Assembly: GCF_003473485.1 (NCBI RefSeq)
Contig: NC_053046.1
Location: forward strand, 16,316,001-16,380,000
Reading direction: 5' to 3'
From: Medicago truncatula
Taxonomy: Eukaryota > Streptophyta > Magnoliopsida > Fabales > Fabaceae
DNA: 64,000 bases
The translations under genes and the position numbers were made by a program. Below, in pieces: positions 10,801 through 20,919 of the stretch (position 1 is its first letter; each line of letters opens with the position of its first letter). The notes beneath the pieces are model-generated. The model saw only the letters and a list, made by a program, of their open reading frames with translations, was not told where the DNA came from and did not search any database.

Positions 10801-11099
10801 TGTACCTTGTGTGATGGTCCACACTGGAATCCTCCATGCTCCAGCTCCAATACTTGAGTAGCACACTCGTCCAAGATGTCATCAAGAACGTAAGCAGTAT
10901 CTTTAAGCTTAAGCAGCCAATCCTTGATAGCTCTATTACTGAATTGTTTCTCCTCAGCATCTTCAAGAGTAGCCTTGATTGATGAGAGCAAGCTTGAAAG
11001 ACTATTAAAGTCTTGTTGGAAACCAAGAAATAGGCCAATCTCTTTCTGAATGAGTGAGCTCAAATTGTTAAGCACAACTTCAAGCACAGCTTCAGCCAT
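7884..11099 (-). CDS. CC-NB-LRR disease resistance protein (RGA type), intact
   Basis: 1071 codons in one exon from ATG at 11099. Order: Rx_N coiled coil (1-130; VLDDILDEC at 71-79), linker IYGRDEEK (167), NB-ARC with P-loop GLGGLGKT (198-205), RNBS-A around FELRIWVCVS (221-230), kinase 2 LLVLDDVWDD (273-282), RNBS-B VLVTTR (303-308), a GLPL variant CRGVPLAA (362-369), CFSFCALFPKD (420-430) and the MHD motif in KMHDLVHDLAQ (488-498). Leucine-rich repeats fill about 510-1045. Family role: intracellular immune receptor, active as an oligomer after recognising a pathogen effector. Length is normal for the family. Unusual points: Ala follows GKT, where GKTT is commoner; GLPL has Arg and Val; and the C-terminal 25 residues are Gly-rich (FGGGRGGEDGGGYY), which may be a read-through tail. 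It is the closest relative in the window of the split CNL at 1-5784. Confidence 0.95.
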   Translation of the reverse strand: MAEAVLEVVLNNLSSLIQKEIGLFLGFQQDFNSLSSLLSSIKATLEDAEEKQFSNRAIKDWLLKLKDTAYVLDDILDECATQVLELEHGGFQCGPSHKVQSSCLSSLSSKHVAFRYKIAKKMKKIRDRLNEIAEERSMFHLTEIVKEKRSGVLDWRQTTSIITQPRIYGRDEEKNKIVEFLVGDASVLVDLPVYPIVGLGGLGKTALVQLIFNHERVVNHFELRIWVCVSEDFSLKRMTKAIIESASGHACEDLDLEPLQRKLLDLLKGKRYLLVLDDVWDDEQENWQRLKYVLACGGKGASVLVTTRLPKVAAIMGTVPPHDLSLLSDNDCLDLLKQRAFGPNDEEREELVVIGKEIVKKCRGVPLAAMALGSLLRFKREEIEWLNVKESKLWDLQGENCVMPALRLSYLNLPVKLRQCFSFCALFPKDEIINKKFLIDLWMANGFLSSNAMLQTEDIGNEVWNELYWRSFFQDIEHDGFGKIQKFKMHDLVHDLAQSITEEVNCCITEPSPSNRIRHLSIYGRKSRVVGSIQLQGIKSLRTFLTPTSHCSPPQVLKCYSLRVLDFQLLKELSSSIFRLKHLRYLNLSWGKFESLPKSLCKLLNLVILKLDYCQILKRLPGGLVQLKALQHLSLNNCYSLLSLPRHIRMLDSLNTLTLFVVGKKRGFLLEELGQMNLKGDLYIKHLERVKSVMNAKEANMSSKHVNNLKLSWGRNEDSQLQENVEKILEELQPHSQQLQSLGVGGYTGAYFPQWMSSPSLKYLTQLELVDCNNCLHLPLLGKLSSLNSLTVCNMSHLKYLYEESYIGGVAGGYTTVKILILEKLPDLVRLSREDRDNIFPCLSTLQITECPILLGLPSLPSLSDLRVIGKCNQHLLSSIHKQHSLETLCFNDNNEELTCFSDGMLRDLTSLKRLNIRRCQMFNLSESFQYLTCLEKLVITSSSKIEGLHEALQHMTSLNSLQLINLPNLASLPDWLGNLGLLQELDILHCPKLTCLPMSIQCLTSLKNLRICSCSELGKQCKENTGEDWQKIAHIQCIKVQNCRTPFGGGRGGEDGGGYYVSSLFCFQHQ

Positions 11100-11223
11100 C
11101 TGTCTTAGTTAAGCACAAATTACAGGTTTGTATGATCAGTGAGAAATGCAGCGTGGTTGTGCATCAAACAAGAAGTAAGGACTGTATATGATAGGAAAAG
11201 TTTTGCGTTGATCTATTTGTGAA

Positions 11224-11229
11224 AGTCAA
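11224..11229 (-). promoter_or_regulatory. Candidate W-box upstream of the CNL
   Basis: TTGACT on the minus strand (AGTCAA on the plus), about 125 bp before the start codon at 11099. W-boxes bind WRKY factors and are frequent in defence promoters. Short motifs like this also occur by chance. Confidence 0.35.
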
Positions 11230-11407
11230 CAAGGAAACCCTCATCTTTGGAATTTTGCTTGAAGTTGTTGGAGTTTTCCTTTTGTTTATTCTTTTATGGA
11301 AATTTGGTGGAAACAACCAGATGAAAAGGAAAGGCTAGAAAATAAAACTCTACGCCTGCATTAAATAAGTCATTTGAACTTTGAAGGTTCTTATCAAGTT
11401 AGTTTTT

Positions 11408-11822
11408 AAGCTTAAAATGCAAATAATTTCTGCAAATATCAATTGTATTGGTTTTAACCCTTGTGAAAATATTTTTTTTTATTTTAATTCTTGCAAATAT
11501 CTATCTTATTTATTTTGGTCCTTGTTATTTTGTTTAAGTCCTTGCAAAATGGATTTATATTGGATTTGGTCATTGTAATAGGTAGAATATTTGATTTTGA
11601 TCCCACAAAATAAGGATTAAAATGAATATTATATAGATCAATTTAAATATGAATAGATTTTACAAGGACTAAAACAAAACACCTAGAATCAAAACAAAAT
11701 ACTCCTATTTTTTTTTTTTAACAAACAAAATACTCCTATTCTATTTTGCGAAGACTAAAACCAAGAACTTTTTTTAATGAACTAAATCAAAACGCTTGCA
11801 GGGACATTTACCTATTTAAGCC
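11408..11822. mobile_element. MITE with 8-bp target duplication
   Basis: TAGTTTTT is found on both sides (11400-11407 and 11823-11830). The ends are related inverted repeats: AAGCTTAAAATGCAAAT on the left, and GGCTTAAATAGGTAAAT as the reverse complement of the right. There is no coding frame, and the interior is AT-rich. Confidence 0.65.
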
Positions 11823-12304
11823 TAGTTTTTTTTTATATTGCTTTATGATTTTGCTTCATCAATTGTTATTGCCAACTAGCTTTTTTTAACAAACTAGCTT
11901 TGCTCTATAGGGGAGACATAGAGCTGACAGAATATGGATCTCAGAGTTTTTAAAGACATTATATATTAACTTCGTAAGCTGTGTTATATACTGGATAACA
12001 TTCTTAATTTTGGAGAGTAGAACTAAATTGGGGAGTTGTGTATAGGGTCTTGGTAATAGGAGTGACACTTGGTCAATGGGTGTTAGAGCTGTAATGCAAA
12101 AAATTTCATAATTAGGAATTTAGATCATAGAATGAAAAGAAGGAAACAAAATAGCTACGACATCTAACAAAATAGCTATGAAATCTCTCAGATTTCCTAT
12201 GAACACTGACATGACACTTGTAAAAATTTGAAAAATAAAGTTAATGTAAACATATTTTTCAATGTTGTGTACACCGATACATGTCGTATCGTACTCCATA
12301 TTAT

Positions 12305-12882
12305 TGTTGTCAAAATTACGATGTTGCTCACCCTCTTCGATCCAAATCGACAGCAGAATCAAAAACAGTGGTAAAATCGCAACAACAACGCATGAAATAC
12401 AAAATCGCAGGCTTTTACACGATTTTGAAGGATCCTGGGCATTTTTTGATAGGGTCAATTTTAAACTCGGTTTCATTCATTTCCCTTTCCTTACCATCAT
12501 TTGTCATCATCTTCGTCGAGCTTTTATTTCGTTCAGTAATAAAGAGACAATGAAGGTGAAAATGGAAGTGATGCAAGTGATGATGATGATGGTGATGGAG
12601 GAAATGATGAGATTGATGAAGATGAAGGTGTTGATATGATGGGGGATGACCCATAGAATTGGTGCATGTGAATTGATGTAGCATCTTGGCTTTAACTTTA
12701 AGTCATTTTGGTAGAACTTTCGATTTCGATTGCGATTTTATGATTTTTTATTGTGCTATCTCAAATCGATCCTACAAAGTTATTTGAGTAAAATCTTCGA
12801 TTTCGATTGCGATTTTATGATTTTGATTTTGTTATCTCCTTTCAATTTGAAGCAAAATTCTGGTTTTGACAACCTTGCTCCT
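12305..12882. mobile_element. hAT-like non-autonomous element with transposase C-terminal remnant
   Basis: The ends resemble each other inverted: GTTGTCAAAATTACG near 12305, and GTTGTCAAAACCAG as the reverse complement near 12870. Between them, 12548-12640 reads as an acidic stretch (GDGGNDEIDEDEG) followed by DMMGDDP, as found at the C-terminus of plant hAT transposases. A direct repeat of TTCGATTTCGATTGCGATTTT (12717 and 12796) lies downstream. The host duplication is unclear. Confidence 0.4.
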
Positions 12883-13159
12883 TTGAATAAATTTGAATAA
12901 AGTTGCGTACTATAACTTTCAATTCTGTCTGAATGAATGAATGCTTGAATGAAACAATTTTGTTTGTCCTGCATGAAGAATAAATGTATGAATAAAGCAA
13001 TTCATATCTAAAAATACACAAGTAAACGAAATCAATTCCAAAAATACACAATTTTATTTAGTTTTAATTTCATCTACGTCACATTACATTTATAAGTATG
13101 CGGTATCATCATGATATTGGATTTTTAAATTAAATTCTTGAAAGTTTGCTCAAAATATT

Positions 13160-13580
13160 GGTATTAAAATGTCTTATACTTAGTGTAAAAATTTGCAAGC
13201 CTCTTTAAAAACTCAAAAGAATGAAGAGAACACAACACATGTATTCTACCAAATCAACAATATAAGTTCTCACATCGAATTCCCTCATATAAGATGAGTC
13301 ATGACAAAAAGGAATGCGTTCCAATACATTCTTTTAAACTTAAGCCTACTGCTCTGCCAACTGACAAGTTTCAATTGACAGAGGAGCATGATCAAGCACA
13401 AAACAACATCTTAGAAATGCATTCACGTTCGTCACACTCATCTTATACGAAGGAATTCAATGTAAAAACCTATATAGTTAATTTGGTAAAATACATGTTG
13501 TGTTCTCTTCATTCTTTTGAGTTTTCAAAGAGACTTGCAAACTTTTACACTAACTATAAGACACTTTAATACCAACATTG
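13160..13580. repeat. Fold-back element, arms about 100 bp
   Basis: The left arm (13165-13260; contains GTCTTATACTTAGTGTAAAA and GAATGAAGAGAACACAACA) returns inverted at 13487-13577 with a few mismatches. The spacer of about 225 bp has no gene. This is the shape of a MITE or fold-back transposon, and its transcript could form a long hairpin. Confidence 0.65.
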
Positions 13581-13648
13581 TCAACAAACTTCCATGAATT
13601 AAATTTAAATTCAAACAAAATAATGACATTGCATAATAATGATGCTCC

Positions 13649-13990
13649 CTAAACATAATCTTCTGGCAGAGTCAAACTCTTGAGAATATCTTCAGGTGAT
13701 CTCAGCAATGTAACATCCATCTCAATCCTCGGGAACATGTTGTGCTGTCAAAATACGGAGAACGTGATCCTCACGCAGTCGTCATTTGTGAGCATTATCT
13801 TCTTGGACTGCAATATCCTGGGATGTCCATATTGAACGTCTTCCACCCTCCTTCTATCTGCGGGGTTGAGTCCTTGGTTGATTTAATTCAGTTGACCCTT
13901 CAGTTCTTTTAACGTGACATCGTCTCGAACCTTAAACAAATAAGGCTTTCCACCATTGAAGCATACTTGAGCGCTGAACAAATTGTCCAT
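13649..13990 (-). pseudogene. Broken transposon-associated protein fragment
   Basis: From an ATG at 13990 one frame of 114 codons can be read to a TAG at 13649, with two internal stops (near codons 36 and 81). It begins MDNLFSAQVCFNGGKPYLF and continues VRDDVTLKELKGQ, LNPADRRRVEDV, then FPRIEMDVTLLRSPEDILKS. From memory, similar short predicted proteins are scattered in Medicago, apparently with transposons; I cannot name a function. The frame is otherwise kept, so the decay looks young. A short poly(A)-like tract lies upstream at 14180. Confidence 0.55.
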
Positions 13991-14455
13991 TATTTCAAAT
14001 CTACACCATAAGAAATTAAACAATCAATGAAAAACTCATTCAAACATTTCATCAAACACTTGGAGTGCAAATTATACATAAACTCTAAAACTAAAAACTA
14101 CAACATAAACATGCAAACATCAAAACATTTAAGCAACATAAGTCATTTACATATAAACATTGTATCATTTCTTACACACAAAAAAAAAAAAACAATTTAA
14201 ACAAACCCTAAAACTAAAAAATTTCTAATTTAAGAGGAAAAAATTAACATATAAACATAAAATATCAATGGTACTTGATTATGAAACTTACTTGTTATTA
14301 GAGTGTTGGTTAATTTAAACTTGAAAAAATTGCGGATTTAGATGATTTAAGAGAGTTTTTAAAGATTTTAGATGTGCAATGAAGAAGAATGAAGAAATAA
14401 GGTATTGTCTGAATTTTAAATGCATGCCACATGACTTAACTCACATGTTTGATGT

Positions 14456-16479
14456 GAAAGAAGGAAAAAGAGATAGCGATGAACAGTAACCCGATTGGAA
14501 AATATGAACAGTAACCCATTAGGGGTTTGAACCGGCCGCTTCTCACGGTGGTCGCTGCCACCACAACTCTGTTTCTCCCCCGATTTGGAGTATCAGTTTC
14601 TCTAAGTCGTGGCGTTTGACATGAGTTTTGGTTTGAAGCTGTGTTCTTGGATCTAGATTGATTTTTCGATTTCGGATTATGGGTTTGCTGCTGTTGTTGT
14701 TGATGTTGTAAGACTGTATGTTTGGGTTCTGTGTTGGTTTTCATTTTGGTTTATACATGTTCTGCTGTTTCAACATTTGATCTGTGTTTAGGTGTTATCT
14801 TGTTACATGTGATTGGTTACAGACCGTTGTTGTTGTGTTTTAGATTTCGGTTGCTATGTCTTCTCCGGCAACACTATTTGTCTGCCCTTGGCCTTGCTTG
14901 GTCGAATATACACCAAAATCTGTCTCAACTTGCAGTTTTGCGCAGGTCACGGCTGCATCACAGTCGAAGGTTTCCAAGACGTTTGCTCAAGCCTTGTCCA
15001 ACTCGCACATTATTTATGCGTCGCAGTTACCTAAACTGTGTTGGAAAGGTGAGCAAATCTCGATCAAAATCTCTGAAGATCAAAATTCGACAGGTGTTTT
15101 AGACTGTCAAAATGTGTTGTATGGTAGATTCACTCTTCCAAAGGGTTCCACCCCAGTTCGCGTGTTAGATTTGAAGGCAATAATCTTCAAATTTTGGAAA
15201 ACAAATGCCCCATGGTCCATGGCGTCATTAGGTAAAGGTTACTTTGAATTCGAATTTTCATCATTGGATGAATTAAGTGCTCTAAGATCCGTAGGATATT
15301 GGAATCTTTCACTGGGTTTGCTCAGGACGTTTTCTTGGACTCCTGATTTTAACCCACTCACAATGCAGGAAACCACCGCTCAAACATGGGTTCGCATTCA
15401 TGGGCTTGCTCGTGAATATTGGCAGCCCATAACTTTGTTTGAAATTGCAAGGGCTTTAGGAAATCCTTTGACCCTTGATGAGGCGACTAAGAAAAGAACT
15501 TTTGGTCACTTTGCAAGAGTTTTAATTGAAGTAGATTTAAACTCTCACCTACATGACAGAATCCTTGTTGAAAGGAATGGCTTTGATTTTTATGTTGACG
15601 TTGAATATGAGAATTTTTGTAACTCATGTAAGATATTTGGACATTCTATTAAGAATTGTAAGTTTCAGACTCCAAAAGCTTCAGGGGCACAAAATGCAGT
15701 ATGTTGCCAAGCCTAATACATCTAGTTTTGAAGTAGAAAAGGTTGATGAAGTTCTCACACTTCATACAGAATCAACTCCAAACAACACTGGAGAATGTAG
15801 TAAAGTTGTAGAAGAGGATCCTCTGATTACTGATATGATTAGGTCAAAAGAGACAGTGGTTATTGCGCCTTTCAGCGATATTGTCCTCCTTGAAGAGTCG
15901 TGTGAGAAAGTGGTAGCAGAGCCAATGAGAGATGTTGTCCTTCTTGAAGAGTTGTACGAGGAAGTGGTAGCAGACTCACTTCCTTTGAGAGATCTTGGTA
16001 AGTCCATAGTGGTGATGGACCCTAACTTGTCAAATTTTAATGCAAATGTTATTCATGATATGCAAGTTTTAGGGATTATCAGTGCTCCTACTCCAGCCCA
16101 ACAAGCTATGAATTTCTTAAGTGATTCATGGGCTAATATGTCTCAGAATGAAGAGATCGATGATTTGGCTGATCATCAATTTCAATTGGTGGTTCCAAGA
16201 AATAAGAAAAAGTCAAAGCCGATGACTGAGGCTAGCAAAGGGTTCGAGGTTGGTTCTTCCAACTGAGCGCCTCGCTAGTTTTTAAGGGATAGTGGTCCCT
16301 CTTGCTTTTAGTTCGCTCTATCTCTTTTGGTCTTTCTTTTTGTTGTTTCTTGGAGGGTTTCGGTTTATGTCCCCTTTTTTTTTTGGGTACTTTTATCTTT
16401 CTTTTAATATAATTAGGGTGAAGCAGTAGGAGACCCCTCTGCTCCCCATAATCTTTTGCTTAAAAAAAATAAAAAAAAA
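14456..16479 (+). mobile_element. ORF1-only LINE with poly(A) tail
   Basis: The left flank is TCACATGTTTGATGT (14441-14455) and the right flank TCACATTTGATGT (16480-16492), a target-site duplication with a 2-bp indel. Inside are a 5' UTR (14456-14855), an ORF1 (14856-16266), a short 3' UTR and an A-rich tail (16461-16479). There is no endonuclease or reverse transcriptase, although both ends of the element are present. It therefore looks like a half-LINE moved in trans by a full-length relative. Confidence 0.75.
14856..16266 (+). pseudogene. LINE ORF1 (DUF4283 plus CCHC knuckle), one frameshift
   Basis: Frame one (14856-15716, 286 codons) carries a DUF4283-type RNA-binding region (residues about 70-190; includes LPKGSTPVRV, APWSMASLGKGYFEFEF, WVRIHGLAREYW). 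A zinc knuckle with CNSCKIFGHSIKNC lies near 258-271. After about 15690 the similarity moves to another frame, which runs to 16266 with an acidic, repeated region (two copies around DIVLLEE and DVVLLEE), as in LINE ORF1 C-termini. Family role: nucleic-acid chaperone of the LINE particle. A single indel would restore the long frame, so the copy is fairly young. Confidence 0.75.
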
Positions 16480-16492
16480 TCACATTTGATGT

Positions 16493-17178
16493 ATCAAACA
16501 TGACTTAAGTCACGTAGCTTGTATTCCAACGTGATTTAACTCACGTAGGTCGAACTGGGGTTGAACCGGGATTGGACCAGGATAATCATTAAATATATTT
16601 TTTAATTTTTTAATATAAATACAAAGAATGGTTTTTTTCAGTCTTAGCTTCAATTATCCCATGTAATAATTAAGTCATGTGGGGTATTTTCAGAAGTTTT
16701 GGTGGAAGTGAGCAGTTCCTATTGGGAGAAGAGCAATTTTCTTCGCTCTTTAAACCATCTAAACCATTTCCTCCTCCAAAATTCTCGGTCAGCTCAAGAT
16801 TTTAGCCCCCTTGTAATGAAAGGAAGTCCACTCCATTTAATTTTGGTCAAATTTTTTTTACCACTTTTATTGTTGGTCAAAGTCTTTCATCTCATTATCA
16901 AGTACTTAAATGAACCCAAAATTGTACAAAAAAAATGTGCACAAATCTAAAAAAGTGAAATTGGAAAATGGTTTTAGAAAGCAAATATGTTCCTAATATT
17001 ATTAGGTAAAAAATGGTTGAATAAATTTGTTGCCTTAAAATATAGGTCAGATAAATTTGAAAGACTTTTTTTGCTATATTCTTTCCTAAGTGATAAATAT
17101 CACGGCAGAATATATTATTAGTAAAAATATCACTGCAAATATTACTGCCCTAAATAAAGCCCACTTCATTCACAATAT
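16493..17178. other. Intergenic, no gene seen
   Basis: AT-rich, with no recognisable domain. Short direct repeats of the form TTAAGTCACGTAG and TTAACTCACGTAG (16504 and 16537) contain ACGT cores, but nothing connects them to a gene. Confidence 0.4.
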
Positions 17179-17189
17179 AAATGCACATT

Positions 17190-17920
17190 CCGTGCTTGCT
17201 ACACACTCTGTGGTGTGTATCAAATGCTCATGAAGCAGGAGATACACAATTACGACGTTGTTTCGGAGGCACCTTGGCTTAAAAGTGTTTTTTTGAAAGT
17301 TCTTATTTGCGCGTGGCATCTTTTCCGCAATAGTTGGTCAACAAAGGATAACTTGGTGCGACGAGGCGTTATTACTATTGACAACCAATTGTGTGTTTCA
17401 GGATGTGGCCAAATTGAAACAATTTATCATCTAATAATTCATTATCCTCTTTTTGGAAATCTCTGGCAACTTATTAAATCTTACTTTGGTGTGTATTTTG
17501 TGGATCCCCAACAGATTACAGATCATTTTTACCAATTTGTTAACTCTTAAGTGGTTATGCTCCGCGTCGGTCATTCTTACATTTGATTTGGCTTTCTTGT
17601 ATTTGGGTCCTTTGGAATGAAAGGAACCATATACTCTTTGCAAATAAAGTCAACTCGACCGTGCAACTCTTGGAAAAGCTTAAGATGTCTTCTCTTTGGT
17701 GGTTGAAAGCTAAAAATGTGTGTTTTTCTCTTGATTGTCATATGTGGTGGCAGCATCCCCTTGTTTGTTTGAGGATTGACTGATGTTTTATTTTTATTTA
17801 TAACCTTGTTCCTCAATTTGATGTAACTTTGTTTTGCTTCTTTAGACACTCCCTGTGCTAGGGAGCTAAACTATTCTTGGTTAATATATATTTCTCATTT
17901 CGGCTTGTTTTTAAAAAAAA
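17190..17920 (+). mobile_element. 5'-truncated LINE copy with 11-bp target duplication
   Basis: AAATGCACATT flanks the unit (17179-17189 and 17921-17931). It contains the C-terminal zf-RVT region in two broken frames: 17215-17550 (AWHLFRNSWSTKDNLVRRG, CGQIETIYHLI) and 17583-17783 (VLWNERNHILF, WWLKAKNVCF). A 3' UTR and a run of A (17913-17923) follow. The rest of the LINE is missing, as expected from incomplete reverse transcription. Confidence 0.8.
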
Positions 17921-18442
17921 AAATGCACATTATTTATCCACAAATTATAATTTAACTAATAAAAATGTCGAAATTGTAAATCAGACATCACGGTTGAAGT
18001 TCAAACTCCGACAAATATATTATATGTGTGAATGACTTTGTCATTTCATATATCTATTTAAAAAAGAAAATGTTGAATGGTACTGTAAGGCTTCTAACAA
18101 AATTTCACGGAGCAACAAAAGTTGATTATTTTATTCTATACACGTCTTTGTTTAAGCAGATTTCAATAAACATTTGATTTCTTGGCACATATTGTATGTG
18201 CCCTTCTCCCTAGTTAAGAAGTTATCTTCAGTTAATCTCCGTTGTTTTATATAGAAAACTAGCAAAAGCTGCACAAGAGAAGATAATAATTTGCAATTCG
18301 TGAAATTTCGTGATAATGTCATCCGTAGCACCTCTCATATAAAAAATATACATTTTTTTAGAAGCAATATTAGTATACATTATTGATATTTATTTAAATA
18401 CATATACGGAACCGGGACATTGTGACGCATATCAGTGGCTCC

Positions 18443-19187
18443 TCTTTTTTTTTAACAAGCTAAAAGGAAATTAATTAGAACAAAAGGAGTGGTTCATTTC
18501 GACAAGACGTGTAAAAGAGAACCACTCAAAGTTTGTACAAGTCAGGTCACTGCTGCCACAGAAAACAAAAAGCAAACATACCAAAATAAAAACAAAAGAA
18601 AAATTGCAAAGTTACTGTAAAACTCTCATGCAAATTAAAGTAGAGGATGTCTTCACCAGTTATGATAGCTAAAAGAACAGGTTGACATACACACCTTTAA
18701 CCACTAAAAGGAAAGCATTTTTACCCTGTCGGTCATCTGTTGTAACTCTGACCCCTTCTGATTAAAAACACGGTTGTTCCTTTCCTTCCAAATAACCCAG
18801 ACACATGCAAGCCAGTTTAGTTTTAGAAAGAATATGTGAATCGCGGTAACCTGCTAAATGATCGAACTGAAGAAGATGTGCACGAAGAACCTCTAGTGCG
18901 ACAAAATGAATATTTAACCATTGTGAAACAGAAACCCACAGATTGAGAAATGTGTCACAATTTAAAAATAAATGTGTAGCATTCTCTTGTAAACCGCACC
19001 CTCCAACACACTAATTAGCATCGTGATGAAGGACACGATGCCTCACAAGATTATCCTGCATGGGAAGCCGGTTGCGAAGAAGTCGTCATGCAAACAGAGA
19101 AACTTTAAGCGAAACATGTTTATGCCATACATCATCAAATAAACCCCTAGCATGAGGCTTCTCCACCGATGTAAGAAGATGATAATA
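18443..19187 (-). mobile_element. LINE 3' end, minus strand, decayed
   Basis: On the minus strand from about 19187 down, a broken frame gives the zf-RVT pattern (AWRLLRNRLPMQDNLVRH, then CVGGCGLQENATHLFLNC, then CVWVIWKERNNRVF). It ends in a 3' UTR and a poly(A) tail, seen as T on the plus strand at 18443-18452. Several stops interrupt it. Confidence 0.65.
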
Positions 19188-19298
19188 GTATCCCGCAAAA
19201 CAATATCATTAGACACAATTGTCAAGAACGGGATCGAGCAACCATCTCCACCTGTCAATAGTATCCTGCAAAACAATATCATTAGACACAATTGTCAA
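19188..19298. repeat. Partial tandem duplication, 73-bp period
   Basis: GTATCCCGCAAAACAATATC (19188) recurs at 19261 with one change, followed by the same ATTAGACACAATTGTCAA. The second copy stops after about 38 bp. It lies at the junction of two LINE fragments in opposite orientation. Confidence 0.7.
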
Positions 19299-19369
19299 CA
19301 ATCAACACGTTGAAGAAATAATAATACTATTACCCACATATTGTTTTGTAACCTTAGGTTGTTGCGTCA

Positions 19370-19729
19370 GGGATGAGTCGTCTACGTTATTTTGGTGGGA
19401 TCTTTAGCTGGACAATTTGGAATGAAACAAATGGTCGCATTTTTAAGCACAAGGAGTATTATTTACATCTTTGCTCGACAAGATCAAGCTTCAGATGTTT
19501 TGATGGCTGAAAGCGAAATACATTATTTTCACTTTTGATTATCATTCTTTGTGGCTTAATCCAATTGTGTTTGGGAGAAATAATTTCATTTGTTCTTTTT
19601 TCTTTCATTATTTATTTATTTTGTTGTCTTTGTAATCCTTTGACTTAGTCTTTTCTTCGAGACACAACTTATGCTGAGAAGTTTTGGTGTTTGGTTATAC
19701 TAATTACATTTTAACTTCTTAAAAAAAAG
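19370..19729 (+). mobile_element. LINE 3' end, plus strand, decayed
   Basis: 19410-19560 reads as the last part of the LINE zf-RVT region (WNETNGRIFKHKEYYLHL, then broken frames), followed by a T-rich 3' UTR and a short A run at 19721-19728. This is a different copy from the minus-strand fragment next to it. Confidence 0.55.
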
Positions 19730-20453
19730 GTTAATTGAATAATTGATGTGCATATTCTATATTATAAATTAGTAGTATCAATTATTCAACGAAAAAAATA
19801 TTTTTGGTTTATAATATACAGTGATTAGACGAAAGGAAGTAATGTATATTTTCTTCTTAAACTAATGCATTTGTATTACCCTGGAACCTTCTCCGTCTAC
19901 CATATATTTATTTGATTCCATACTTCTGGTACTCTATTCAATCAACCCCACCGGAAGGGTTACGTTCCAATCTTTTTCTTCTGTCCTTTTCACAAACATA
20001 AAGTCATACAAATTAATACAATTCATGGCCAAACATAATTAACCTTTTTGTTAGCCTTTTCTTTGTCACGAAAGAGTATGTACATCATCAAACTTTTTAA
20101 AAACTATATGTCCATTATCCATAGCAATCAAATCACTTTTGGTGATATCCCCCGGAACTTAGTTAGTTGATAGAGATATTGCATATTATATGTATGGACC
20201 GAGATTTGAACCCAGATACTCCATTTCTTTACAATTTAATCGTGTGACCTCTAACCATTATACTACTTGACAAAAAAAAAAACCATTGTTTGTGATATTG
20301 TGTGTGCAATTAACAAAGCACGGTATTTCATAAGTTATAACTCGACTGAAAAAATAACGAAATTGATAGATCAAAATTTATGATTGGGATTTGAACTTCG
20401 ATATCACTAATTGTATACGTGAGTTTTTAATAAATTTGTGATTATATATTTTA

Positions 20454-20910
20454 AGGTTAAATATGTTTTTTGTCTCTATAAATATGCCAACTTTTTGTTT
20501 TAGTCCTTAAAATAATTTCTATCTTCTTTTGGTCCCTCTTTTAAAGTAAACTCATACGTAGAATACATATTTTTTAATAAAAATTTATAATATTATAAGA
20601 ATCTCTCACAAAAAAATTTAGAATTTTTTAACAAAACATGAATTTAATATGAATTTTTATATGTTTGACGGTTAAAAATTCATAACTAAATTATGTTTTG
20701 TTAAAAAATTCTAATTTTTTGGAGAATTTTTTTTTACAATATTCTACATATTTCTGCACAATTTCATTAAAAAGTACAAAAATTAACTTAAAAATAGGGA
20801 CCAAAAATAGTGATTGAAAATTTTATAGGGATTAAAAGTTGAAAGAAAATTTTAGAGGGACTAAAACAAAAAGTTGGTATATTTACGGGGACCAAAAACA
20901 TATTTAACCC
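20454..20910. mobile_element. MULE-type MITE, copy 1 of a three-copy family
   Basis: A perfect 9-bp duplication TATATTTTA flanks it (20445-20453 and 20911-20919), as made by Mutator-like transposases. The ends read GGTTAAATATG on the left and GGGTTAAATATG as the reverse complement of the right. The left has the phrase CCAACTTTTTGTTTTAGTCC, with an inverted match on the right. Other copies are at 25243-25657 and 48431-48918. Confidence 0.8.
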
Positions 20911-20919
20911 TATATTTTA

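Noticed and set aside
12415..12684. His-rich minus-strand frame
   Set aside because: It is the reverse reading of the acidic hAT-type tail (GAT/GAA repeats), not a gene.
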